Shown here: positions 17,831 to 26,751 of the stretch, piece after piece | How positions within the stretch are numbered: the stretch's first letter is position 1 | How the letters are laid out: the number at the start of each line of letters is the position of its first letter | Source of the DNA: Janthinobacterium sp. PC23-8 | GTDB lineage: Bacteria > Pseudomonadota > Gammaproteobacteria > Burkholderiales > Burkholderiaceae_D | NCBI RefSeq assembly: GCF_002250505.1 | Contig: NZ_NJGY01000001.1 | Span: 1,619,968-1,683,967, forward strand | Length of the DNA stretch: 64,000 nucleotides | Direction: 5' to 3' | The notes under the pieces: model-generated | Told to the model about the DNA's origin: nothing | Seen by the model: only the letters and a program-made list of their open reading frames with translations | The model's database searches: none | Program-made: the position numbers and the translations under genes

Positions 17831-19654
17831 ATGGGCGGCGGCATCGATAACAGGCGCAGTCTGTGGGACATCCTCGGCACGGCGCCGACCGGCGACGAGC
17901 GCGCCATCAAGCGCGCCTATGCGAAGCGCCTGAAGGTGACGCGTCCCGAGGATGATCCGCAGGCCTTCCAGGAACTGCGCGACGCCTATGAATATGCGCT
18001 GCACCATGCGCCGCGCTTTGCTGCCGAATTGGCGCAGATGCAGGAAGAACCTGAAGAAGCGGCGCACGTTGTCTTGCCTGAAGCGGTGGACGAATTGCCA
18101 GTGGACGAATTGCCGGTGGAAGCGCAGGCAGAGGCGCCGCCGGCCGAGCTATGGGGTGTGATCAACACGCCCCCACCGCCGCCCCCTGAACTATGGGGCG
18201 TGATCGAGATCGAGCCGGCCGGGGAAGCGGCCAGTATCTGGCAGGCCTGCCTGGAGCAGTTGCGGCAGCTCGATGCCGAGCCGGCGCTGGCCCATGCCCT
18301 GCGGGACCCTGCCCTGCTGCGACTCGACGTGCGCGAAGAATTCGAGCTGTGCGCGCTGCGCTACTGCGCCAGCGACGGCTACAACAGCGCGCTGCGCGAC
18401 GCCGTGTTTGCCGCGTTGGGCTGGAACAGCGACTTTTCCTACCTGGCGCGCAGCCATGGCGACATGGTACGCAACGCCGTGCAGCGTTACCGCGCCGACC
18501 AGTCGTTCATGCACTTCGTCGAGTTTGGCAGGAATTATCCGGGGCTCGACTGCATCATGTCGCACAAGCCGCCTTCGGCCTATGCGCGCCGCTTGTTCGA
18601 TAAAAAATTCACCAGGCAGCTGAGCGAGCTGCTCTCCACCATACGCTGGCATCACGCTGAAATGCTCATCTACAAACTCGATATCGAACAGTTCGAGCGC
18701 TGGGAGCATGCCGTGTTCAGCAAACGCTATTTCTCGCAAACGGCGCTGGCGTCGTGTGGCCTGGGTTTCGTGCTGCACTTCATGCTGGCCGGCGTGATCA
18801 GCGCCGCCGGCATGCAGTTGGGCGATGCCGGCAGCAAGATCAGCCTGTTCGGTTTCCAGGCGCTGGCCTTTGCGCTGCTGGCCCTGCAGGCCTTCCGCTG
18901 GCCGGCACCCCTGTTCGACAAGCTGCAAACGCTCAAGGATCGCACGCACGAACGCCTGCCCGCCTTGCAATCGCGCCCCGGCCTGCTGCAGCTGGGATGG
19001 ATCGTTCCCTTCCTGTTCGTGTCGCAGCTGTTGTTCGCGCCTGGCCCTGATACCGCGCTGCGCGTGGCCACCGCTGCCGCGCTGTGCATGCTGGCGATGC
19101 TGGCGTTTGCCGCCAACCGCACCTTGCTGCAAGGCCTGCTCGGCTACACGGTGGGCGTGTCGCTGTTTGCCAGCATCTTCATGAGCGGCGAGGGCCCAGG
19201 CGCGCTGGCGATCAGCGACAGCATGATGCTGGTGTTCTGCCTGCTGGTGCTGGCGCTGCGCACGGCCAACGGCCTGTATGCGCAATGCGGCTGGCCGGAA
19301 GCGATGCTGCCGCGTTGGCGCGCGGCGTGGGTCATCGCTTGCGCCATCGGCTTGACGGCGCTGCAGGTGCATCCGGCGAACGCGATGGTAGTGGGCGCCC
19401 TGCTGTTTGCATGGGCCTGCGTCGGCATGCTGTTCGCCCCAGCTGACCTGCGCTGGAAGTTTTCCTGGCCGCTGGTGCTGGCGCCGGCGATCGCCCACTT
19501 TTTGCTGGCCGGGCAGGTCTCTGGCGCGCAATCGTACACCTCGCACACCATGACCAGGCTGGGCGCGGTGCTGGCGCTGGCCGTGCTGTATTTCACCATG
19601 CTGCATCTGTATCGCCTGTACCAGCTATCGCGATCCCAAAACGGGCTGTCATGA
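17831..19654 (+). CDS. J-domain membrane protein, HscC partner (DjlB/DjlC-like)
   Basis: A 607-residue protein with an N-terminal J domain (about 10-57: LWDILGTAPTGDERAIKRAYAKRLK, then FQELRDAYEYAL). The catalytic HPD of J domains is replaced by Arg38-Pro39-Glu40 (TRPEDDPQAF). An acidic/proline linker follows (EAVDELPVDELPVE..., PPPPPPELWGV), then a soluble region to about residue 300, and from about 305 a run of roughly eight or nine hydrophobic segments to the C-terminus. It starts on the base after the hscC stop, so the two are coupled. DjlB/DjlC of E. coli are similarly paired with HscC. The membrane domain matches nothing I can name. Confidence 0.78.
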   Translation: MGGGIDNRRSLWDILGTAPTGDERAIKRAYAKRLKVTRPEDDPQAFQELRDAYEYALHHAPRFAAELAQMQEEPEEAAHVVLPEAVDELPVDELPVEAQAEAPPAELWGVINTPPPPPPELWGVIEIEPAGEAASIWQACLEQLRQLDAEPALAHALRDPALLRLDVREEFELCALRYCASDGYNSALRDAVFAALGWNSDFSYLARSHGDMVRNAVQRYRADQSFMHFVEFGRNYPGLDCIMSHKPPSAYARRLFDKKFTRQLSELLSTIRWHHAEMLIYKLDIEQFERWEHAVFSKRYFSQTALASCGLGFVLHFMLAGVISAAGMQLGDAGSKISLFGFQALAFALLALQAFRWPAPLFDKLQTLKDRTHERLPALQSRPGLLQLGWIVPFLFVSQLLFAPGPDTALRVATAAALCMLAMLAFAANRTLLQGLLGYTVGVSLFASIFMSGEGPGALAISDSMMLVFCLLVLALRTANGLYAQCGWPEAMLPRWRAAWVIACAIGLTALQVHPANAMVVGALLFAWACVGMLFAPADLRWKFSWPLVLAPAIAHFLLAGQVSGAQSYTSHTMTRLGAVLALAVLYFTMLHLYRLYQLSRSQNGLS

Positions 19655-19705
19655 CTGGCCCACGAATTCAACCGCAATCACTCCATACTGAACTGAACCC
19701 GCACC

Positions 19706-22060
19706 ATGTCCACACAAACGAATTTATTTGACGATGCCCAGAGCGAGCCTGTCGTTCCCGATGAACCGGTATTCGACGGCGAGGCGCTGACCCTGTCCAC
19801 TTTTGCCGAGCGCGCCTATCTCGACTACGCCATCTCGGTGGTCAAGGGCCGCGCCCTGCCGGACGTCTGCGACGGCCAGAAGCCGGTGCAGCGCCGCATC
19901 CTGTATGCGATGAACGAGCTGGGACTCAGTTCCACCGCGAAGCCGCGCAAGTCGGCCGCCGTGGTCGGCGACGTGCTCGGCAAACTGCATCCGCACGGCG
20001 ACCAGTCGGTGTACGACGCGCTGGTGCGCATGGCGCAGGACTTTTCGCTGCGCTATCCGCTGATCGACGGCCAGGGCAACTTCGGCTCGCGCGACGGCGA
20101 CGGCGCGGCGGCCATGCGCTACACGGAAGCGCGCCTGACGCCGATCGCCAAGCTCTTGATGGAGGAAATCGGCATGGGCACGGTGGACTTCCAGCCCAAC
20201 TACGACGGTTCGACGGAAGAACCTAAACTGCTGCCGGCACGCCTGCCGATGGTGCTGCTCAATGGCGCTTCCGGTATCGCCGTCGGCCTGGCCACCGAGA
20301 TCCCGTCGCACAACCTGGCGGAAGTGGCGAAAGCGGCGGTGGCCCTGATCCGCGACCCGAAGATGACGCACGCCGAGCTGATGGCCATTATTCCCGGCCC
20401 CGACTTCCCCGGTGGCGGCCAGATCATCACCCCGCCATCGCAGGTCCAGGACATGTACGCGAGCGGGCGCGGCAGCATGAAGGTGCGCGCGCGCTGGAAG
20501 ATCGAAGAACTGGCCCGCGGCCAGTGGCAGGCGGTGGTGACGGAACTGCCGCCCGGTACCTCGTCGCAAAAAGTGCTGGAAGAGATCGAAGAGCTGACCA
20601 ACCCGAAAGTCAGGCTGGGCAAAAAAGCCTTGTCGCCGGAACAGGTGACCCTGAAAGCGCTGATCCTCAATTCGCTCGACACCATCCGCGATGAATCGGG
20701 CCGCGCCGCGCCGGTGCGCCTGGTGTTCGAGCCGAAATCGAAGAACCAGGACCAGGCAGAATTCATGCTGATGCTGCTGGCCCATACCTCGCTCGAATCG
20801 TCGACCTCGATCAACCTGGTGATGATAGGCGGCGACGGCCGTCCGCGCCAGAAAGGCCTGGGCGACATCCTGCGCGAATGGATCGCCTTCCGCTTCGAGA
20901 CCGTCACGCGCCGCACCGGCTACAAGCTGGGCAAGGTGCGCGACCGCATCCATATCCTGGAAGGGCGCGAAGCGATCCTGCTCAATATCGACAAGGTGAT
21001 CCATATCATCCGCAATTCGGACGAGCCGAAGGCGGCGCTGATCGAGGCGTTCAATCTGTCCGAGCGCCAGGCCGACGATATCCTGGAAATCCGTCTGCGC
21101 CAGCTGGCGCGCCTGGAAACGATCAAGATCCAGCAAGAGCTGGCCGAGCTGCGCAAGGAAGAAAAGTCCTTGCAGGACCTGCTCGACAACCCGGGATCGA
21201 TGAAGCGCTCCATCATCCGTGAAATCGAAGCGGACGCCAAACAGTTCGGCGACGCGCGCCGCACGCTGATCGAGGAAGCGCAAAAAGCCGTGGCCGAACA
21301 GAAGGTGCTCGACGAGCCCGTCACCGTGATCATTTCCGAAAAAGGCTGGGTGCGCGCGCGCACCGGCATCGGCCACGACGCGGCCCAGTTCACCTTCAAG
21401 GCCGGCGACGCGCTGCACGGCGCTTTCGAGTGCCGCACGGTCGACACGCTCTTAGGCTTCGGCAACAATGGCAAAATCTATTCGGTGCCGGTGTCGGCGC
21501 TGCCCAACGCGCGCGGCGACGGCGTGCCGATCACCACCTTGTGCGACCTGAGCGGCGGCACGCCCGGCAACGCCGTGCGCATCCTGCACTACTTTGCGGG
21601 CAATGGCGCCACCAACCTGCTGCTGGCCACCAGCGCCGGCTACGGTTTTATCGCCAAGGCAGGCGACATGGCCAGCCGTTTGAAAGGCGGCAAGTCCTTC
21701 ATTACCCTGGGTGATGGCGACCTGCCGCTGGCGCCAAGAGTCATTGCGCCAGCGGCCAGCGCACTGGCCTGCCTGACCGAAGGCACGCGTTTGCTGGTGT
21801 TCGGCCTCGATGAAATGAAGACCCTGACCAAGGGTGGCACCGGCGTCAAGCTGATCGAACTCGAAGGCAAGGACAAGCTGCTGGCCGTGCAGCCGATCAC
21901 CCAGCGCGGCGTGGTGGTGTCGGGCATCGGCCGCGGCGCCAAGCCGCAGGATGTGTCGCTCGGCGCGACCGCCCTGACCGAACATTTCGGCAAGCGTTCA
22001 AGGAAGGGCAAGGCGCTGGCGTCGAAACTCAAACCGATCAAGATGGCCGCGATCGGGTAA
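19706..22060 (+). CDS. parC: DNA topoisomerase IV subunit A
   Basis: A 784-residue subunit that cleaves and rejoins DNA in topoisomerase IV. N-terminal breakage-reunion domain: [41 protein letters not shown] (quinolone region) and catalytic Tyr139 in [12 protein letters not shown]. The C-terminal part has degenerate GyrA-type blades (e.g. [23 protein letters not shown]) and lacks a canonical GyrA box (QRRGGKG), supporting ParC. At the site equivalent to Ser80 of E. coli ParC there is Gln100, and Asp104 stands at the Glu84 site. It is separated from the J-protein gene by about 50 bp. Confidence 0.95.
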   Translation: MSTQTNLFDDAQSEPVVPDEPVFDGEALTLSTFAERAYLDYAISVVKGRALPDVCDGQKPVQRRILYAMNELGLSSTAKPRKSAAVVGDVLGKLHPHGDQSVYDALVRMAQDFSLRYPLIDGQGNFGSRDGDGAAAMRYTEARLTPIAKLLMEEIGMGTVDFQPNYDGSTEEPKLLPARLPMVLLNGASGIAVGLATEIPSHNLAEVAKAAVALIRDPKMTHAELMAIIPGPDFPGGGQIITPPSQVQDMYASGRGSMKVRARWKIEELARGQWQAVVTELPPGTSSQKVLEEIEELTNPKVRLGKKALSPEQVTLKALILNSLDTIRDESGRAAPVRLVFEPKSKNQDQAEFMLMLLAHTSLESSTSINLVMIGGDGRPRQKGLGDILREWIAFRFETVTRRTGYKLGKVRDRIHILEGREAILLNIDKVIHIIRNSDEPKAALIEAFNLSERQADDILEIRLRQLARLETIKIQQELAELRKEEKSLQDLLDNPGSMKRSIIREIEADAKQFGDARRTLIEEAQKAVAEQKVLDEPVTVIISEKGWVRARTGIGHDAAQFTFKAGDALHGAFECRTVDTLLGFGNNGKIYSVPVSALPNARGDGVPITTLCDLSGGTPGNAVRILHYFAGNGATNLLLATSAGYGFIAKAGDMASRLKGGKSFITLGDGDLPLAPRVIAPAASALACLTEGTRLLVFGLDEMKTLTKGGTGVKLIELEGKDKLLAVQPITQRGVVVSGIGRGAKPQDVSLGATALTEHFGKRSRKGKALASKLKPIKMAAIG

Positions 22061-22123
22061 GCCGGTCCATGCAAATAATTTTGCATATTGCTGCCGGTTC
22101 TCCGTTATCCCTGCAAGGCATGC

Positions 22124-22378
22124 ATGGTCATGCCTGCGGATCAACAGGAGAACGGACATGGCCCACGCACCATCAAGCACCTTCCCATGCAGCGCCTGAC
22201 GCCGGCCGAACGGCGGGTCGCCAGCATGGCGGCCGAAGGGCTGCCGTATAAAATCATCGCCAGGAACCTCGGCAAGTCGCCCGCCACCGTGCGCAACCAG
22301 CTGCATGCCGTGTATCAAAAACTCGGCGTGGCGAACCGCACGGCGCTGGCCTACAAGTTGCGCGCGCCGCCGCCGTGA
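22124..22378 (+). CDS. Small LuxR/GerE-type DNA-binding protein
   Basis: About 84 residues, almost entirely a LuxR-type helix-turn-helix: LTPAERRVASMAAEGLPYKIIARNLGKSPATVRNQLHAVYQKLGVANRTALAYKL. No receiver or ligand-binding domain precedes it. The ATG at 22124 has AAGG five bases upstream; a TTG at 22088 and an ATG at 22187 are alternative starts, and the last would leave just the HTH. The stop overlaps the convergent gene at 22351 by 28 bp. Isolated GerE domains often act as stand-alone regulators; the target is unknown. Confidence 0.7.
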   Translation: MVMPADQQENGHGPRTIKHLPMQRLTPAERRVASMAAEGLPYKIIARNLGKSPATVRNQLHAVYQKLGVANRTALAYKLRAPPP

Positions 22379-22698
22379 CGGCGCACCAGCTTCAATATGG
22401 CCGGCGTGGCCTCGACGATTTCCAGCTCCATGTCAGCTCCCCATGCGTAGCGCCCGCCGCCCAGCGCACGCAAGGTCGCGGCCGGCGCGGCGCGGGGGCG
22501 GTCGTCGGGGCCGGGCAGCAACGAGGTGACAGCCGGCTCGCCATCATCGTGGGTGGCAAAGCGCAGCACCTCCCGGCCCTTGCGGCTGGGCGGGAAAGGA
22601 AACGCGTCCGTCGGCCGGTAGACTTCGACGCCGGCTTCGTCCTCCTCAAAAGAATGGGTCCAGCTGCCGCCGGGCAGTGCCCTGTTCGTGTCCGTCAT
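22351..22698 (-). CDS. Conserved small hypothetical protein
   Basis: A 115-residue soluble protein with the pattern GGSWTHSFEED..GVEVYRPTDAFPFPPSRKGRE.LRF near the N-terminus, then a Gly-rich strand-turn-strand region (ATLRALGGGRYAWGADMELEIVEATPAILKLVRR). I have seen similar WTHSxEED...FPPSRG proteins annotated as hypothetical; no function is known to me. A strong GGAGG site precedes the ATG. It lies 12 bp downstream of the propeller metalloprotease gene and is likely in the same operon, so an inhibitor or accessory role for the protease is possible but unsupported. Confidence 0.65.
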   Translation of the reverse strand: MTDTNRALPGGSWTHSFEEDEAGVEVYRPTDAFPFPPSRKGREVLRFATHDDGEPAVTSLLPGPDDRPRAAPAATLRALGGGRYAWGADMELEIVEATPAILKLVRRHGGGARNL

Positions 22699-22710
22699 GC
22701 CACGCCTCCT

Positions 22711-24702
22711 TCAAAAGCACGATACCACGCCGCCCAGCTCCTCGAAGCCGTCGACGCCAGGCTGCCAGGCGCCGCCGTCCCAGGCCTTGTGGAACAGCGC
22801 GCCATTGGTACCAAGCACAAAAACGTCGAGGCGGTCCGGGCCCCAACTAACTACGCGCGGACGCGAGGTGCAAAGGCCGCCCAGGCGCTCGTAGCCGTCC
22901 GCCGAAGGCAGCCATGCCGCGCCATTCCAGGCCTTGTGGTACAGCGCGCTGTCGGTGCCGATGACGAACACGTCGAGCCGGTTTGCCGCCCACGCCACGG
23001 CTTCCACTTCGCCCACGCACACGCCCCCCAGGCGCTCGAAGCCGTCCGCCGAAGGCAGCCATGCCGCGCCATCCCAGGCCTTGTGATACAGCGCGCCATC
23101 GGCGCCGGTGACGAACACGTCGAGGCGGTCCGGCCCCCAGCTGACCGCACGCGGCGACGACAGGCACACGCCGCCCAGCCGTTCATAACCGGTGAGCGAT
23201 GGTCCCCAGGCCGCGCCATCCCACCACTTGTGGTACAGCGCATGGTCGGCGCCGATGACGAAAACATCGAGCCGATTCTCGCCCCAGGACACCACCTCCG
23301 GCTGGCCCAGGCAGACGCCGCCCATCGCCTCGTAGCCCGTCAGGGAGGGCCCCCAGGCCGTGCCGTTCCACCACTTGTGATACAAGGCGCGATCGGTGCC
23401 GACCACAAACACGTCGAGACGATTCGGGCCCCAGCTGACGGCGCGCGGGTCACCGACGCACAAGCCGCCGAGCGACTCGAAACCGTCCACCGACGGCCCC
23501 CAGGCCGAGCCATTCCACCATTTGTGATACAGGGCGCTGTCGTTACCGGTGACGAAAATATCGAGCCGCTCCGGCCCCCAGGCCACCGCTTGTGGCGCGC
23601 TCAGGCAGATGCCGCCCTGCGCCTCGTAGCCGGTGACGGAGGGCTGCCAGGCCGCGCCGTCCCAGGCCTTGTGATACAGCGCGTGGTCGGTGCCGATGAC
23701 AAAGATATCGAGCCGATTGGCGCCCCAGGCCACGACGGGCGAAGAACTGTTGTGCGGCGCCAGCGTGCCAGCACCGCCACCGCTGCCGATGGCCGCGCGC
23801 GGGCCATCGAGGCAAGCCTGCATGCGCGTCACCTGGCCGGCCGTAAACATGAACATGGCCGGGTCGTCAACGTAATCCATGTAGTTCATGAACATGTCGC
23901 CGTGCGGGCCGTTATTGCATGACAGTTGAGGAAACGGCGGCTGACCCGTGTTCGGCCCGCCCTGGTTGGGCGTGTCGTCGACATTGTCGGTGCCGGTGCA
24001 GCCGGTGCCGTCGTCGCCCCAGATATGGTTCAGGTTCAGCCAGTGCCCCACTTCATGCGTGGCCGTGCGGCCCAGGTGGAACGGCGGCGCGGCCGTGCCG
24101 GTGGTGCCGAAAGCCGATTGCAGGATCACCACGCCATCGGTCTCGTCAGGGCCGCCCGGGAACTGCGCATAGCCCAGCAGGCCGCCACCGAGCTGACAGA
24201 CCCATATATTGAGCCAGGATGCGGCCGGCCAGGCGTCCAGGCCGCCCGAAGCCTGCGACTTGACGGCGTCGTCGGCGCCAAAGGAAGCCACGCTGGTCTG
24301 GCGCCGCTCGATGCCGGTGGTGGCGGCGCCATGCGGGTCAAGCGTGGCCAGCGCAAATTCCACGCGCGCGTCGGCCGTGAAGGGCAGGAAGGGCGCCGGC
24401 GTGGTCTCGACATCGGGGTTGGCGCGGCGAAAATCGCGGTTCAGCACGGTGATCTGGCTGGCGATCTGTTCATCGGAGATATTCTGCGCGGGCGTATTCC
24501 ACACCACATGCACCACCACCGGAATGCGCGTCACGCCCGCGCGCCCGGCCATGCCGCGCCCTTCCTGGTACAGCAAGGTCATGTTTTCGATATCGTCGCG
24601 CGCATGCGCATAGGACGGATCGTCGCTGAGCAGGCGACGGTGCACGTCCATGGTGGCGCAGCGGCGCACTGGCGGCGTGTTGGTGGGGTTCGAGGTCGCC
24701 AT
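22711..24702 (-). CDS. M43-type zinc metalloprotease with C-terminal seven-repeat PLL-like beta-propeller
   Basis: A 663-residue protein. The protease part (about 55-310) has [20 protein letters not shown], the extended zinc motif [11 protein letters not shown] (His216, Glu217, His220, His226) followed by Trp-Gly-Asp, and a Met-turn in [10 protein letters not shown], as in cytophagalysin/pappalysin-like (M43) enzymes. From about residue 318 there are seven repeats of about 48 residues with the pattern W(G)xxRLD(V/I)FVxGxDxALYHKxWxGxAWxPSxxGxExLGG, as in PLL-type fucose-binding lectin propellers; seven copies would close one propeller. No classical signal peptide is evident, so the export route is unclear. 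GGGAGA precedes the ATG. The likely role is glycan-targeted proteolysis, by inference. Confidence 0.85.
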   Translation of the reverse strand: MATSNPTNTPPVRRCATMDVHRRLLSDDPSYAHARDDIENMTLLYQEGRGMAGRAGVTRIPVVVHVVWNTPAQNISDEQIASQITVLNRDFRRANPDVETTPAPFLPFTADARVEFALATLDPHGAATTGIERRQTSVASFGADDAVKSQASGGLDAWPAASWLNIWVCQLGGGLLGYAQFPGGPDETDGVVILQSAFGTTGTAAPPFHLGRTATHEVGHWLNLNHIWGDDGTGCTGTDNVDDTPNQGGPNTGQPPFPQLSCNNGPHGDMFMNYMDYVDDPAMFMFTAGQVTRMQACLDGPRAAIGSGGGAGTLAPHNSSSPVVAWGANRLDIFVIGTDHALYHKAWDGAAWQPSVTGYEAQGGICLSAPQAVAWGPERLDIFVTGNDSALYHKWWNGSAWGPSVDGFESLGGLCVGDPRAVSWGPNRLDVFVVGTDRALYHKWWNGTAWGPSLTGYEAMGGVCLGQPEVVSWGENRLDVFVIGADHALYHKWWDGAAWGPSLTGYERLGGVCLSSPRAVSWGPDRLDVFVTGADGALYHKAWDGAAWLPSADGFERLGGVCVGEVEAVAWAANRLDVFVIGTDSALYHKAWNGAAWLPSADGYERLGGLCTSRPRVVSWGPDRLDVFVLGTNGALFHKAWDGGAWQPGVDGFEELGGVVSCF
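22720..23770 (-). repeat. Tandem coding repeats (about 144 bp x 7) of the beta-propeller
   Basis: The DNA encoding the propeller consists of seven consecutive units of about 144 bp, recognisable on the plus strand by recurring GTGATACA[GA][GA]GCGC and ACGTCGAG segments. Units 5 and 6 share nearly identical stretches (for example the GCCGAAGGCAGCCATGCCGC block), which points to recent duplication or gene conversion. This is a coding repeat and not a CRISPR array or satellite. Confidence 0.8.
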
Positions 24703-24805
24703 GATGTCTCCCTTTCAGTCTGTCAGGAAAAACACTATGGCATGGCAAAAACGGGAGGAATTGACGCGGATCAAGCCCGGCAAGCGGGCCGGCGAAAAAC
24801 GTCCA

Positions 24806-24834
24806 GACGAAAAAAGACAGCCGAAGCTGTCTTT
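24806..24834 (-). terminator. Rho-independent terminator downstream of the Ala/Lys-rich gene
   Basis: On the minus strand a 9-bp stem AAAGACAGC / GCTGTCTTT closes a TTCG tetraloop and runs directly into TTTTTTCGTC. It lies about 50 bp past the stop of the gene at 24882-25346, in the correct orientation for it. Confidence 0.85.
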
Positions 24835-24881
24835 CTGCCTTTTATAGTCCGCAGGACTGGCCTGCGGACGGATGGGGCTGA

Positions 24882-25346
24882 TTACTTGGCTGCGGCTGCC
24901 TTGACGTCAGCGTCGGCCTTGGCTTTGGCTTCCACGGTTTTGGTGGCGGCAACGGCTTTGTCGGCGTTGGCTTCCACTTTTTCCTTGGCCAGTTTTTCGT
25001 CGGCTTTTACAGCGGTTTTGTGGGCCTTGGCATCGGCTTTGGCATCCTTCTTGTCAGCCTTGGCTTGCGCTTTCATCTTGTCTTGCGCATCAGCGTCGAC
25101 GACGCTGTCGTGTGCCTTGGCTTTGGTCTTGGCGGCCTTGTTATGGGCGTCAGCTTTCTTTTCGTCGGCTTTCATCTGTGCCTTGGCGACATCTTCGTTG
25201 GCGTTGGCGACGACTTTGGCTTCCTTGGTGGCGGCCTTGTTGACGTCTTTTTGAGCCGACGCCTGGGCTTCGGCAACTGGGGTGGTTTGAGCGATGGCTG
25301 CGGTAGCAAATACGGTAGCGATCAGGGCGGCGAGTAATTTGTTCAT
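24882..25346 (-). CDS. Secreted Ala/Lys/Asp-rich low-complexity protein
   Basis: A 154-residue protein with a clear signal peptide (MNKLLAALIATVFATAAIAQ) and a mature part made almost only of Ala, Lys, Asp, Glu and Val in heptad-like KAxAKADxKxA patterns, expected to form one long charged helix or coiled coil. Database annotation of similar proteins is usually TolA-like or histone-like because of composition only; I see no specific homology. AAAGG precedes the ATG. Monocistronic, with a strong terminator downstream. Possible roles are periplasmic or cell-envelope spacer, or nucleic-acid/polyanion binding. Confidence 0.75.
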   Translation of the reverse strand: MNKLLAALIATVFATAAIAQTTPVAEAQASAQKDVNKAATKEAKVVANANEDVAKAQMKADEKKADAHNKAAKTKAKAHDSVVDADAQDKMKAQAKADKKDAKADAKAHKTAVKADEKLAKEKVEANADKAVAATKTVEAKAKADADVKAAAAK

Positions 25347-25483
25347 GATGTGTGACCTTTCAATATGGTTTAAATTCTTTTAATAAAGGCGGGCAAAATG
25401 TTCAAAATTTGCCAGCACTGCCGAGGTTTTTGCAAACAACGCAGTGGCATGACTTCATAGTAGAGAACAATCAAAAACCACAC

Positions 25484-25499
25484 AGTGCGCTAGCGCACT
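25484..25499 (-). terminator. Possible terminator of the ackA operon
   Basis: The perfect palindrome AGTGCGCTAGCGCACT lies 37 bp beyond the ackA stop. On the minus strand it is followed by GTGTGGTTTTTG, a short and imperfect T tract. The stem is GC-rich with a CTAG turn. It is plausible as the end of the 12-kb operon but weaker than a canonical terminator. Confidence 0.5.
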
Positions 25500-25536
25500 C
25501 AAGAGAGAAAACACTGCAAACAAGCAATTGCCCCTC

Positions 25537-26751
25537 TCAGGACGACACCGCCCGCGCCGCATGGCGGGCCGCCACCCATTCCTCGTTCGCCGGTTCCACG
25601 CCAACCACGATGCGGCTGTGCGGCGCCGAGATCACGCTGGCGTTGCGGGCATTGGCCTCGCCATCGAGCGCGGGGCCGACAAATGTCAACGCATCGCAGA
25701 TGCGCTGGCGCAGCACCGCGCTGTGTTCGCCGATACCGGCCGTAAACACCAGCATGTCCAGCCCTCCCAGCACCGCCGTCAGCGCGCCGATCTCGCGCAC
25801 GATGCGGCGCACGTACAGCGCCAGCGCCGCGCGGATGCGCTCGCCGGTCTCGTCCATGCGGCCTTCCTGGGCCAGCAGCACCGGCGGGTCGGCCGACACG
25901 CCCGACACCCCCAGCAAGCCCGACTCGTGGTACAGCACATGGGCCACTTTTTCCAGCGACAGCTTTTCGATTTCCATCAGGTAGATCACGGCGCCCGGAT
26001 CGAGCGCGCCGCAGCGCGTGCCCATCATCAGGCCGTCGAGCGCGGAAAAACCCATGGTGGTGCCGACGCTTGCCAGGTTCTCCATGGCGCACAGGCTGGC
26101 GCCGCTGCCCAGATGCGCGACGATCACCTTGCCGCGCGCGGCAGCGCCAAAGCGCTGTTCCAGCACCAGCGACTGGTATTCATACGACAGGCCGTGGAAG
26201 CCGTAGCGGCGCAGGCCGCGCTGCCACGCAGCGTAGGGCAGCGCCAGCATCTGCTCGACCTGCGGCACCGTGTGATGGAAGGCCGTGTCGAAACACGCCA
26301 CCTGCGCGATATCGGGACGCGATTCCAGCAGCACTTCGATCGCCTCCAGCGCGAACGGCTGGTGCAAGGGCGCCAGCGGCACATAGGTCTTCAGGTCGGC
26401 CAGCACGGCCGCGTCGATCAGCACGGGCGCAAAATACTTGCTGCCGCCATGGACCACGCGGTGCGCCACCGCATGCAGGCGCCGTCCCGCCAGCTGTTCG
26501 ACGACCTTTTCGCGGATATGCGCCAGCGACTCGTGGTGCGCCTGGGCTTGATCGAACACCAGCGTTTCGGCAGGCAGGCCGCCGGCGCGATAGCTTGTTT
26601 TTTCGCGGCCGATGCCTTCGACCTTGCCGCTCCATTCGCTCTGCTGCGCCACCGCGCCATTGTTCGCCGCGAACAGCGCGAACTTGATGCTCGACGAGCC
26701 GCAATTGAGCACCAGGATCAGCGCATCTTCTTGATGGAAAGTTTCGCTCAT
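25537..26751 (-). CDS. ackA: Acetate kinase
   Basis: A 404-residue ASKHA-fold kinase that makes ATP and acetate from acetyl phosphate. Motifs: LVLNCGSSSIKFALF (N-terminal signature), HRVVHGG, FDTAFHHTVP, YGFHGLSYEY, VAHLGSGASLCAM and the C-terminal FTAGIGEHSAVLR. The start MSETFHQED overlaps the stop of the upstream phosphotransacetylase gene as ATGA; a longer frame from 26799 overlaps that gene and is not used. It is the last gene of the operon starting at fabI and completes an acetyl-CoA to acetate pathway for substrate-level ATP. Confidence 0.95.
   Translation of the reverse strand: MSETFHQEDALILVLNCGSSSIKFALFAANNGAVAQQSEWSGKVEGIGREKTSYRAGGLPAETLVFDQAQAHHESLAHIREKVVEQLAGRRLHAVAHRVVHGGSKYFAPVLIDAAVLADLKTYVPLAPLHQPFALEAIEVLLESRPDIAQVACFDTAFHHTVPQVEQMLALPYAAWQRGLRRYGFHGLSYEYQSLVLEQRFGAAARGKVIVAHLGSGASLCAMENLASVGTTMGFSALDGLMMGTRCGALDPGAVIYLMEIEKLSLEKVAHVLYHESGLLGVSGVSADPPVLLAQEGRMDETGERIRAALALYVRRIVREIGALTAVLGGLDMLVFTAGIGEHSAVLRQRICDALTFVGPALDGEANARNASVISAPHSRIVVGVEPANEEWVAARHAARAVSS

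Noticed and set aside
22069-22086. Hairpin ATGCAAA/TTTGCAT after parC as a terminator
   Set aside because: AT-rich weak stem with no T tract behind it.
22720-23770. Regularly spaced repeats resembling a CRISPR or satellite array
   Set aside because: They are in-frame 48-residue propeller units inside a protein gene.
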